Program-made: the position numbers and the translations under genes
NCBI GenBank assembly: GCA_050951725.1
Contig: JBMNJO010000020.1
Span: 1 to 64,000, forward strand
Direction of reading: 5' to 3'
Length of the DNA: 64,000 bases
Origin: DTU052 sp050951725
GTDB lineage: Bacteria; Bacillota; Syntrophomonadia; Syntrophomonadales; DTU052
The notes under the pieces: generated by a model
The model's input: only the letters and a program-made list of their open reading frames with translations
The model's database searches: none
Told to the model about the DNA's origin: nothing
Shown here: positions 7,676-15,637 of the stretch, piece after piece
Numbering within the stretch: position 1 is the first letter of the stretch
Layout: each line of letters opens with the position of its first letter

Positions 7676-9516
7676 TTGACATGAGAAAAGAATTTCAACG
7701 TGCATTTAACAAATCCAAAAACCGGACCAAGGTTGTAATTGGTTTGGGGACTTGTGGAATTGCGGCCGGCGGTGAAAAGGTGTGGGCCGCAGTGAGTGAC
7801 TATATTGAGTCTCAGGGTTTGGAAATCGAGATGATGTCCACCGGATGCCTGGGGATGTGTTATGCCGAGCCGATCATGGAGGTACACATGCCTGGCGAGC
7901 CGAGGTTTGTTTACGGCAACGTAAACCCTGAGGCTGCAGTAGAGATTGTGCGGAAGCATGTCCAGGAAGGAAAGCCGTCTCCTGAGTTTATTGTGGGCCA
8001 GGACCCTCGGGGCTATGAAACAGCACCCAATATTGCGGATCTGAATGAAACCGGATTCTTTAAGCCCCAGGTGAAAACAGTTCTGGGCCGCTGCGGAATC
8101 ATTGATCCAGAACAGATCGTTCACTATATTGCCTTTGACGGCTACGAGGCCCTGGAAAAAGTATTGTCCATGAGTCAGCCCGAGGTTATTGAACAAATAA
8201 AAGAATCAGGCTTAAGAGGCCGGGGGGGAGGAGGATTCCCGACCGGACGGAAATGGGAAGCCGCCTACAAATCCCCGGGTCCCAAAAAGTACGTGGTCTG
8301 CAACGCGGATGAGGGTGACCCCGGTGCTTTCATGGACCGCAGCGTCCTGGAAGGTGACCCCCATGCCCTCCTGGAGGGAATGGCCATCTGTGGTTATGCG
8401 ATCGGCGCTGATGAAGGGTATATCTACGTCCGCGCAGAATATCCACTGGCCATCAGGCGATTGCGGAAAGCGATTCAAGACGCGGAAGCCATGGGAATTC
8501 TGGGAGATAACATCCTTGATAGCGGCTTCAGCTTCAGAATCCGAATTGCAGCCGGCGCGGGTGCCTTCGTCTGTGGGGAGGAAACCGCACTGATGCATTC
8601 GATAGAAGGCAAGAGAGGGATGCCCCGGGTTCGGCCACCTTATCCTGCGGAATCAGGACTGTGGGGTAAACCTACCAACATTAATAACGTTGAGACCTAT
8701 GCCAATATCCCCGCTATTATCCGCCGGGGTGCCGACTGGTATGCCAGCATGGGAACAGAAACCAGCAAAGGATCCAAGGTTTTCGCCCTGACGGGGAAAA
8801 TCAAACGTACCGGCCTGGCTGAAGTCCCGATCGGTATCTCGCTCCGGGACGTGGTATACAGTGTCGGGGGCGGCATCCAGAATGGCCGTGAATTCAAGGC
8901 GGTTCAGATCGGGGGACCATCGGGCGGTTGTATTCCTGCCAGCCATTTGGATACCCCGGTTGATTACGATTCCCTGATAAGGCTCGGAGCCATGATGGGT
9001 TCCGGGGGACTGGTCGTTATGGACGAGGATACCTGCATGGTCGACGTGGCCCGGTACTTCCTTAAGTTCACCCAGGAAGAATCCTGCGGCAAGTGTACAC
9101 CCTGCCGTGAAGGGACCATGCGGATGCTGCAGATACTGGAGAGGATTTGTGAAGGCCAGGGCAAACCCGAGGATATCGATACCCTGGAGAGCCTGGGCCG
9201 GGTGATCAAATCAACCTCCCTCTGCGGCCTGGGTCAGTCAGCACCGAATCCGGTCCTGGCGACTCTGCGGTATTTCAGGTCCGAATACGAGGCTCATATA
9301 TATGATAAGAAATGTCCGGCCGGGATCTGCGTCGATCTGTTGGATATCGTGATAGATCCGGACAAGTGCAAGGGCTGTACCGTGTGTAAGAAAGTTTGTC
9401 CGACCGGTGCTATCACCGGCGAGCGCAAGAAGCCTCATGTTATTGACCAGGAAAAATGCATCAAATGTCAGGCCTGCATGCTGAAATGCTCGTTTGACGC
9501 TATTTCAAAAGGCTGA
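7663..9516 (+). CDS. hydB: [FeFe] hydrogenase NuoF-like flavoprotein subunit (HydB)
   Basis: This 617-residue protein has the HydB domain order. An N-terminal thioredoxin-like [2Fe-2S] domain (GTCGIAAGG, STGCLGMC) is followed by the NuoF FMN/NADH core (RGRGGGGFPTGRKWE, CNADEGDPGAFMDR), the [4Fe-4S] motif ESCGKCTPCREG with a later SLCGLGQ cysteine, and two C-terminal ferredoxin clusters (CKGCTVCKKVCP, CIKCQACMLKC). It is the site where NAD(H) meets the complex; homologues bifurcate electrons between NADH and ferredoxin. The C-terminal ferredoxin domain distinguishes it from Complex I NuoF. ATG 7663 overlaps hydC; ATG 7681 is an alternative. Confidence 0.93.
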   Translation: MHSLIDMRKEFQRAFNKSKNRTKVVIGLGTCGIAAGGEKVWAAVSDYIESQGLEIEMMSTGCLGMCYAEPIMEVHMPGEPRFVYGNVNPEAAVEIVRKHVQEGKPSPEFIVGQDPRGYETAPNIADLNETGFFKPQVKTVLGRCGIIDPEQIVHYIAFDGYEALEKVLSMSQPEVIEQIKESGLRGRGGGGFPTGRKWEAAYKSPGPKKYVVCNADEGDPGAFMDRSVLEGDPHALLEGMAICGYAIGADEGYIYVRAEYPLAIRRLRKAIQDAEAMGILGDNILDSGFSFRIRIAAGAGAFVCGEETALMHSIEGKRGMPRVRPPYPAESGLWGKPTNINNVETYANIPAIIRRGADWYASMGTETSKGSKVFALTGKIKRTGLAEVPIGISLRDVVYSVGGGIQNGREFKAVQIGGPSGGCIPASHLDTPVDYDSLIRLGAMMGSGGLVVMDEDTCMVDVARYFLKFTQEESCGKCTPCREGTMRMLQILERICEGQGKPEDIDTLESLGRVIKSTSLCGLGQSAPNPVLATLRYFRSEYEAHIYDKKCPAGICVDLLDIVIDPDKCKGCTVCKKVCPTGAITGERKKPHVIDQEKCIKCQACMLKCSFDAISKG

Positions 9517-9545
9517 TGCCATAAGAAGGAAGGAGTGAAAGCGCG

Positions 9546-11270
9546 ATGACGGAAACTACTGTTACGATCAATGGCATCAAGACAACCGTACCTGGTGGTA
9601 CTTCAATACTGCAGGCCGCAAATGAAGCCGGGGTGCGGATTCCCACCCTCTGCTTCCATCCTGATCAGGAGGTAAAAGCGAATTGCCGGATATGTGTGGT
9701 GGAAGTGGAGGGGTATAGAAACCTCATGCCCGCCTGTGCTACGGCGGTAAGTGAGGGCATGGTAATCAAGACAGCTACCAGGCGGGTCCTGGAGGCCAGG
9801 AGGACCCTCCTGGAATTAATACTCGCCCGTCACCCGCAGGATTGCCTGCACTGTGTACGCAGCGGGAAATGTGAGCTCCAGGATCTGGCTGCTGAATATG
9901 ATGTGCGCGATAACCGTTTTCCTCAGGAAGAGAGACAATTGCCCCTGGATTACTCCAGTCCGGCCATGGTTCGCGATCCTAACAAATGCATACTCTGCGG
10001 GCGCTGTATTGAGGTTTGTACCTCGCTGCAGACGGTGAATGCCCTGGGTCTGGCCAACAGGGGCTTTGATACCCAGGTGGTTGCTTCCATCGATCACGAC
10101 CTGTTTGAGAGTCCCTGTGTCATGTGCGGTCAGTGCATACATGCCTGCCCGGTAGGGGCCATAGCCGCCCGCGAGCAGATTGATGAGTTGATGGACGCTA
10201 TCTCCGATCCGGAGAAAGTGGTGGTTACTCAGATGGCGCCGGCGGTAAGGCTGGCATTGGCCGAGGAATTCGGAGGTGACCCCAATCAGTTCCAGATGGA
10301 ACAGCTGGTAAACGGTTTGCAGATACTCGGGTTTGATTATGTACTCCATACCAACTTTGCTGCTGACCTGACCATCTGGGAAGAGGGGAATGAACTGGTG
10401 GAACGGCTGCAGGACGGGCGCGACCTGCCCATGTTTACCTCCTGCTGCCCGGGCTGGGTTCGTTTTGCTGAAGTGTTTTATCCCAAGCAGTTGAATCATC
10501 TTTCTACCTGCAAGTCGCCGCAGCAGATGTTTGGGGCCCTGGCGAAAACCTACTGGGCGGAAAAGATGGGCATTGATCCGGAGAAAATCGTATCGGTTTC
10601 CATCATGCCCTGTACCGCCAAGAAGTATGAGTCGGTACGTCCCGAGATGATCGACAGCGGCTATGCAGATGTAGATATGGTTCTTACCACCCGGGAAATC
10701 GCACGGTTATTCAAGATGTCCGGAATCAACCCCTTGAAGCTCGAGGGTGCCAGCTTTGCTCCCTGGATGGGCGAATACACCGGAGCTGCGGTGTTGTTCG
10801 GAGCCAGCGGGGGAGTTATGGAGGCTGCTCTGCGGACGGTTTGCGAAAAGGTAGGGGGAACCCTGGAGAACCTCGATTTCTGTGATGTGCGGGGTATGCA
10901 GGGCGTAAAAGAGGCCGAGGTTAACCTGAATGGGACTACGGTAAAGGTGGCGGTGGCCCACACCCTGAACAACGCCCGGAAGCTGTTGGACCAAGTGGCG
11001 GCGGGGGAATCGCCATATCACTTTATTGAGGTAATGGCCTGCCCCGGAGGCTGCATCGGCGGAGGGGGACAACCCATAACCCGGGACAATCAACAGCGGG
11101 CCCGCCGTATGGAGGCCATATACGTGGAGGACCAAGGTCAGACCGTGAGAAAATCGCATGAGAATGAAGAGGTAAAGGCGCTTTATAAAGAGTACCTGCA
11201 GGAGGTCGCGAGCCACACGGCGCATGAACTGCTGCACACCGAGTATACGCTTAAACGAAAGAATACCTGA
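9546..11270 (+). CDS. hydA: [FeFe] hydrogenase catalytic subunit (HydA)
   Basis: This 574-residue protein makes or consumes H2 at an H-cluster. Domains in order are a [2Fe-2S] plant-type domain (Cys 36, 47, 50, 64), a His-Cys motif HPQDCLHCVRSGKC (about 96-109), two [4Fe-4S] clusters (CILCGRCIEVC, CVMCGQCIHACP), and the H-domain with L1 FTSCCPGW (Cys 300/301), L2 MPCTAKKYE (Cys 356) and L3 MACPGGCIGGGGQ (Cys 499/503). A short C-terminal small-subunit-like tail follows. All catalytic residues are present. AAGGAAGGAG precedes the ATG. With HydB and HydC it forms a trimeric cytoplasmic enzyme; bifurcation is inferred from the family. No hydEFG maturases lie in the window. Confidence 0.95.
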   Translation: MTETTVTINGIKTTVPGGTSILQAANEAGVRIPTLCFHPDQEVKANCRICVVEVEGYRNLMPACATAVSEGMVIKTATRRVLEARRTLLELILARHPQDCLHCVRSGKCELQDLAAEYDVRDNRFPQEERQLPLDYSSPAMVRDPNKCILCGRCIEVCTSLQTVNALGLANRGFDTQVVASIDHDLFESPCVMCGQCIHACPVGAIAAREQIDELMDAISDPEKVVVTQMAPAVRLALAEEFGGDPNQFQMEQLVNGLQILGFDYVLHTNFAADLTIWEEGNELVERLQDGRDLPMFTSCCPGWVRFAEVFYPKQLNHLSTCKSPQQMFGALAKTYWAEKMGIDPEKIVSVSIMPCTAKKYESVRPEMIDSGYADVDMVLTTREIARLFKMSGINPLKLEGASFAPWMGEYTGAAVLFGASGGVMEAALRTVCEKVGGTLENLDFCDVRGMQGVKEAEVNLNGTTVKVAVAHTLNNARKLLDQVAAGESPYHFIEVMACPGGCIGGGGQPITRDNQQRARRMEAIYVEDQGQTVRKSHENEEVKALYKEYLQEVASHTAHELLHTEYTLKRKNT

Positions 11271-11374
11271 TTTTGTTCGGGAAGGGTGGGGCGGCCAGGG
11301 ACTCGGAACGGGACCGGGAACCGGTACCCCTGCCTCACTGGAGAAAAATTCATATACAATCCTGACGTGAAAAT

Positions 11375-11409
11375 GCCCGTAGTTTTCCAAAGACTACGGG
11401 CTTCTCACT
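11375..11409 (+). terminator. Terminator after hydCBA
   Basis: The perfect 9-bp stem GCCCGTAGT/ACTACGGGC has a 9-nt loop and is followed by TTCTC and a T-run a little later. It lies about 100 bases after the hydA stop. The remaining bases to 11583 hold no clear gene; a TATAAT-like box occurs near 11480. Confidence 0.75.
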
Positions 11410-11583
11410 GTTTTAAAACGATAAAAGTAGGTTCATGCATGCAGGACCGCCAGCCTACGTCGAAATGTGGCGAAAAGTATACTATAATAGACTAAGAGAA
11501 TCCTCTTTTATTCTGAATGCTAGCGTCGCCGTATTATTGACGCAGGCTTTTAATTACTCCGGGAGGTGAGGAGAATTAGGCGC

Positions 11584-12405
11584 ATGCGTGAGGACTTAAT
11601 CGAAGTCATCGGAATCAACGAAGCCAATTGTACAAACTGTCACCAGTGCATCGCTGTCTGCCCGGTCAAGTTCTGCAGTGATGGCAGCGACGATGTAGTC
11701 AAGTTCAACAACAATTTATGCATTGGCTGTGGCCGCTGCATCGAGGTCTGTATCAGGAGTCATGGGGGGATAATCGAAAAGAGCGCCCGGTTCGCCATTG
11801 ATGACAGTGAAGAATTTGAGGAAAACCTGAACTCAAAAGAGATAATTGCCCTGGTCGCACCATCAGCTCATGGCAATTTTAAATTGGGCAAACTGATCAC
11901 TGCCCTCAAGAAATTGGGGGTCAGGCGGGTATTTGATGTTTCACTGGGGGCGGAAATTACCGTAGCATGTTACCACGAAGGCATTAAAAACGGGAATATG
12001 AATACTCCAGTTATCGCTACTCCCTGTCCGGCGATAGTCAAGTATATTGAATTGCATCACCCCGGTCTGATAAAATTCCTCGCTCCGGTGGGGAGTCCGG
12101 TGTACAATCTGAGTGTTTATGTACGGTCACTCTATCCGGACGCCGAGCTGGCCTTTATCTCTCCCTGTCTGGCCAAGAGACGGGAGTTTCAGGACCACCA
12201 GATGGTCAAATACAATGTGACTTACAGGTCACTGCAAAGAATCCTGCAGAATAATAATATTGATCTGGAATCACTGGAGGACGGCGAGTTTGATTCCGGG
12301 GTTGGAGGCAGGTATTGCTGCCAATTTTTCCAGTGCCGGCGGATTGAAAGAGTCCTACCTTTATCATTATCCGGAAACGCCGGCCAGCAGTATTGCCCGG
12401 GTTGA
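11584..12405 (+). CDS. Hydrogenase-like sensor domain of sigma-54 regulator (N-terminal part, frameshifted)
   Basis: This is the front part of a regulator split by an apparent frameshift. It has two [4Fe-4S] motifs (Cys 16/19/22/26 and 46/49/52/56) and then the start of an iron-hydrogenase large-subunit C-terminal domain, with L1-like ATPCPA (146-150) and L2-like SPCLAKRRE (193-201). The L1 cysteine that in active enzymes relays protons is replaced by proline, while the H-cluster ligand is kept, as in sensory hydrogenases. At the GGGG run 12298-12301 the frame is lost; removing one G joins it to the next entry, giving about 900 residues. The ATG at 11584 follows GAGGAG; the GTG at 11566 is too close to it. 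Confidence 0.82.
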   Translation: MREDLIEVIGINEANCTNCHQCIAVCPVKFCSDGSDDVVKFNNNLCIGCGRCIEVCIRSHGGIIEKSARFAIDDSEEFEENLNSKEIIALVAPSAHGNFKLGKLITALKKLGVRRVFDVSLGAEITVACYHEGIKNGNMNTPVIATPCPAIVKYIELHHPGLIKFLAPVGSPVYNLSVYVRSLYPDAELAFISPCLAKRREFQDHQMVKYNVTYRSLQRILQNNNIDLESLEDGEFDSGVGGRYCCQFFQCRRIERVLPLSLSGNAGQQYCPG

Positions 12406-14284
12406 TGGCCCATCAGTTTTCAGCGATTACCTGGTTAACCTGGAGACGGCCATTGGCAAGAGAAGTGAGCATCTCCCCATGATTATAGACATCCTGAGCT
12501 GTGAAAAGGGGTGCAACATGGGAGTGGGATGCACCAATAAGCTGGCTGATGAGATCGATTACCTGACCGCCACTCGTTCCGAAAGAGCGATAAAGGATCG
12601 TGAGGCCCAGGATGAGCTTAAACAATTCCTGACCAGGGTAATCAAAAACCATAATTTCGAGTATAAAGAATATGAGGACCTGTCCCGGCGGAATCAGCTT
12701 AAACTGCCCACAGCGAGCCAACTGCAAGAGATATACACTGACATGCACAAGGTTGAGGAAAAGGATTTCCGCAACTGTGCCGCCTGTGGTTACAACTCCT
12801 GCTACCAGATGGCAGTCGCCATATACAACGGTCTGAATAAGGCCGCCAACTGCCACCTCTATCAGGAAAAGGAACTGCGAATCGAACAGGAAGCCCTGCA
12901 GCGAATGCACTCGGAACTGACCAATGTTTTCGATACCATGTCTGACGGGGTAATTGTACTGGACAAGGCCGGCCGGGTTTCAAGTTCCAATCGGGCGGCC
13001 CGGGAAATCATGGGTTATTCGGGTGGTGACCTGTTGGGAATGAATGTGGTGGATCTGTTTTCCGGGAAAGCGCCGGGTACGCTTAATCTGTTGGAAACAG
13101 GAGAGCCGTTTGCCGACCGTGAGATTCTACTGGATGGAAAACGGGGGAAGATCCATGCCACGGCTACCGGCAAGCCAATCCGGGACACGGAAGACCGGAT
13201 TGTAGGTGCCACAATTTTCCTAAGCCCCATAGCCCAGGTTAAGCAATTGGTTAATAAATTTGGCGGTTCCCAGGCGAGTTTTACCTTTGACTCGATAATA
13301 GGGGAAGACCAGCATTTAAAAAATGCCATCAGCCTGGCAATGATGGCTGCCACCAATTCTTCCACTGTCTTGCTGCAAGCGGAGAGCGGTACCGGGAAAG
13401 AGGTATTTGCCCAGGCTATTCATAACAGCAGCTTCCGCAGCGGCGGGCCTTTCGTAGCCATCAACTGCGCGGCGATACCGAGAGATCTGGTCGGGAGCGA
13501 GTTGTTCGGCTATGCGGAAGGGGCCTTTACCGGCGCCAAGCGCGGGGGAAGACCCGGTAGGTTTGAACTGGCCAATAGAGGGACGCTTTTGCTGGACGAA
13601 ATCGGGGACATGCCCCTGGAGCAGCAGGCAGTCCTGCTGCGGGCCATCCAGGAAAAAGCCGTGGTAAGGGTCGGTGGAGATACACCCATCCAGGTCGACG
13701 TGCGCATCATAGCCGCTACCAATCAGGACCTGCTCTCCCTGGTGGACCAGGGAAGGTTCCGGGCGGACCTGTATTACCGTCTTAATGTAATTAAGATCAG
13801 CATCCCGCCGTTAAGAGAGAGACGGGGCGATATCAAACACCTTTTCAATTATTTTCTATCGGAAATGTCCGCCAGAATGGGCCGGAGTATTACCAGCGTC
13901 GACCCCTTGGCGATGAAATATCTGGAGAACTACGACTGGCCGGGAAATGTCCGCGAATTGCAGAACGTACTGGAAAGAATGCTGTTGGTATCCCAAGGAA
14001 GTATCCTGACCGTGGATTCTCTCCCGAGGGAGATTATTACTGATCATCGTGCCGTTGGCGGGTCGGGAGGAGCCTGGACATCCCCGGCTCCAGGTGCATC
14101 GGAACCGGCGGAACGGCCATTAGACCGGAAGGAGAGGAAGAAGCTGGCCAACGAGCAGGAAAAGAAGCAGATAATCGATACCCTGGACGAGTGTGCCGGC
14201 AATGTGAGCATGGCATCTGCCAAATTGGGTATATCTCGCAATACCATGTACAAAAAGATGAAGAAATACAATATCGTTAATTAG
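12260..14284 (+). CDS. PAS/sigma-54 AAA+ activator with hydrogenase-like domain (C-terminal part)
   Basis: This frame continues the sensor after the GGGG run; real homology starts near residue 15 (LEAGIAANFSSAGGLKES). Next come the L3-like CEKGCNMGVGC (81-91), a CxxCGYxxC iron-sulfur motif (173-181 with Cys 198), a PAS domain (about 215-325), the sigma-54 AAA+ domain (about 343-575) with Walker A ESGTGKE, GAFTGA (421-426) and Walker B LLLDEIGD, and a Fis-type helix-turn-helix at the C-terminus. Such a protein opens sigma-54 promoters on a signal, here probably H2 or redox state. It lies between hydCBA and a gene with a consensus sigma-54 promoter. Its own first 40 bases in this frame are not expected to be coding. 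Confidence 0.88.
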   Translation: MIWNHWRTASLIPGLEAGIAANFSSAGGLKESYLYHYPETPASSIARVDGPSVFSDYLVNLETAIGKRSEHLPMIIDILSCEKGCNMGVGCTNKLADEIDYLTATRSERAIKDREAQDELKQFLTRVIKNHNFEYKEYEDLSRRNQLKLPTASQLQEIYTDMHKVEEKDFRNCAACGYNSCYQMAVAIYNGLNKAANCHLYQEKELRIEQEALQRMHSELTNVFDTMSDGVIVLDKAGRVSSSNRAAREIMGYSGGDLLGMNVVDLFSGKAPGTLNLLETGEPFADREILLDGKRGKIHATATGKPIRDTEDRIVGATIFLSPIAQVKQLVNKFGGSQASFTFDSIIGEDQHLKNAISLAMMAATNSSTVLLQAESGTGKEVFAQAIHNSSFRSGGPFVAINCAAIPRDLVGSELFGYAEGAFTGAKRGGRPGRFELANRGTLLLDEIGDMPLEQQAVLLRAIQEKAVVRVGGDTPIQVDVRIIAATNQDLLSLVDQGRFRADLYYRLNVIKISIPPLRERRGDIKHLFNYFLSEMSARMGRSITSVDPLAMKYLENYDWPGNVRELQNVLERMLLVSQGSILTVDSLPREIITDHRAVGGSGGAWTSPAPGASEPAERPLDRKERKKLANEQEKKQIIDTLDECAGNVSMASAKLGISRNTMYKKMKKYNIVN

Positions 14285-14301
14285 TCCAACCTGTAACCTG
14301 T

Positions 14302-14341
14302 GTGTCAACCCCGTTAGCTGGAGTTAACAAAAGGGTGACAC
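14302..14341. promoter_or_regulatory. Candidate activator binding site (inverted GTGTCAACC/GGGTGACAC)
   Basis: GTGTCAACC (14302-14310) and GGGTGACAC (14333-14341) form an inverted pair like that at 6227-6265; further partial sites TGTAACC (14292) and AGGTTAAC (14350) flank it. It lies about 430 bases before the sigma-54 promoter at 14754, which is long for an enhancer but possible. Confidence 0.45.
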
Positions 14342-14411
14342 TCCGAGACAGGTTAACAACCGAAAAGGGTTTATAATACAATCGCTATCATGGAATTTGA
14401 GCGAAATTTAT

Positions 14412-14452
14412 AAAGTCCCGTACCACCCGGAGGTGGTGTGGGACTTTTTTTT
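14412..14452 (+). terminator. Rho-independent terminator
   Basis: The stem AAAGTCCC...CCACC/GGTGG...GGGACTTT is followed by eight Ts. It lies about 130 bases after the regulator stop and may end that transcript or a short RNA starting near a TATAAT box at about 14371. Confidence 0.85.
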
Positions 14453-14753
14453 AATGGATTGGCTTCCCCTTGGCGAGGTCACAATTCCCCTTGGAATGCA
14501 TAAACATTCACCATCTAAATTAGACATCTGCTTGTTTCCCGATGTAATGGATACCGGGGAAATTGTGCCCGGAAGCCTATTTTGCCGCGCGTATTGGTGA
14601 TTACTCCAGCCTGCTGTCCGTGTTGGCAGAGTGTTGCTGGCATGCTGTGTCAGACGGCTCCTGAATTTTTATGCATTCAAAATCTGGGTGGCGGAGCCGT
14701 GTTTTGCTGGCGGTTCGATTTTTTTCTACAAAATTTTTATTTAACACCGATTT

Positions 14754-14769
14754 TGGCACGCAACTTGCA
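14754..14769 (+). promoter_or_regulatory. Sigma-54 promoter
   Basis: TGGCAC-N5-TTGCA is an exact -24/-12 match, with the same flanking bases (TTGGCACG, ACTTGCATT) as the promoter at 6439. The expected start is near 14780. An inverted repeat ACGGCTCC (14654)/GGAGCCGT (14693) with a long loop lies just upstream and is of unknown meaning. Confidence 0.88.
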
Positions 14770-14835
14770 TTTACTAATTAACAAAAGGAAAGATGGAGCA
14801 GTTAAGAGGTCTGAGAAAAGTAAGGAGTTGATATT

Positions 14836-15402
14836 ATGACAACCATCGCAATCAGAAACGAAAGCCTTCCCGAACCCTTGGGCACCGCTTATTCCAGAGC
14901 TGTAGACGAGTTTGTAAAGGCAGTCAGCTGCCCCCGTTGTGAGTGCGAAGTCTACGCGGTCGGTATCAGCCTCGAGTACTTTGTGGGATCAATATTCCTG
15001 GCCCTGGCAGACATCGAAAAGGGTTCTCCCAACGCGGAATGCACGCATCTGGCAATGATGCAGCTGGAGAGAAAGGAAAAGATAGCTGAGATCAACAACG
15101 CCAAGCTCAATCAGATGCTGCAGTACTTCTACGACAACGGAGGACCCGTGATGGAGTTCCCGGTTGATGAACAGAGGGTCGCTAAAATAGCACCCCGTTT
15201 CAACGCCCTGGTAAACAGCTTACTCCACAAGATGGATGCACTGGTAATTGAAGCCTCTGCCGGCCACATTAAGATCGACCAGATGGAAGCCGAGATTGGC
15301 AGCAGCATTCTCGAAACCTACACCGCCATGAAGGCCCTGTACCGCGAGTATGAGCTGCGGAACGCCTATGACGAACTGATCCGTATCAGAGTTGAGGACT
15401 GA
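14836..15402 (+). CDS. Conserved helical protein, paralogue of 6512 product
   Basis: This 188-residue soluble, helical protein has no function known to me. It aligns over nearly its full length with the 6512 product: SCPRCECEVYAVG, a FYDNGGPVMEFPV stretch, SAGHIKIDQMEAEI, and an AYDELIRIR end. It has one extra CxC (CPRCEC, about residues 34-38) that might bind metal. AAGGAG lies ahead of the ATG. It is monocistronic between a consensus sigma-54 promoter and a double terminator, which suggests high, inducible expression under the neighbouring regulator. Confidence 0.8.
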   Translation: MTTIAIRNESLPEPLGTAYSRAVDEFVKAVSCPRCECEVYAVGISLEYFVGSIFLALADIEKGSPNAECTHLAMMQLERKEKIAEINNAKLNQMLQYFYDNGGPVMEFPVDEQRVAKIAPRFNALVNSLLHKMDALVIEASAGHIKIDQMEAEIGSSILETYTAMKALYREYELRNAYDELIRIRVED

Positions 15403-15453
15403 TATATGCAAAAGCGACAATCGACCAGGGGCTGGCTTAAGGTGAACCACAAT

Positions 15454-15537
15454 AACCAGGCTGCCCCGGATTCAAGGGGCAGCCTGGTTGATCACCAATC
15501 CGACTTCCTCCTCTTTTGGGGGAGGTTTTCGTTTTTA
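15454..15537 (+). terminator. Double hairpin terminator
   Basis: A perfect 14-bp stem (15454-15467 with 15476-15489, AACCAGGCTGCCCC/GGGGCAGCCTGGTT) is followed by a second hairpin CCTCCTC/GGGGAGG (15507-15525) and a T-tract. Together they should efficiently stop transcription from gene 14836. Confidence 0.88.
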
Positions 15538-15571
15538 TAGCAGGAATTTGACATTGCAAGCGGAATATAAG

Positions 15572-15587
15572 ATTTGTTATAACAAAT
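15572..15587. promoter_or_regulatory. 16-bp perfect palindrome, candidate operator
   Basis: ATTTGTTATAACAAAT is fully symmetric and lies 51 bases before the livJ start, just after a TTGACA (15548). It looks like a repressor site for the transporter operon; the regulator is unknown. Confidence 0.5.
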
Positions 15588-15637
15588 TAGGTAGACTTAA
15601 TAAGGAAGGCATAAAATTAATAAGGGGAGGGCTAGAT

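Noticed and set aside
14624..14640. Another sigma-54-like site (TGGCAGAGTGTTGCT)
   Set aside because: The distance between GG and GC is one base too short.
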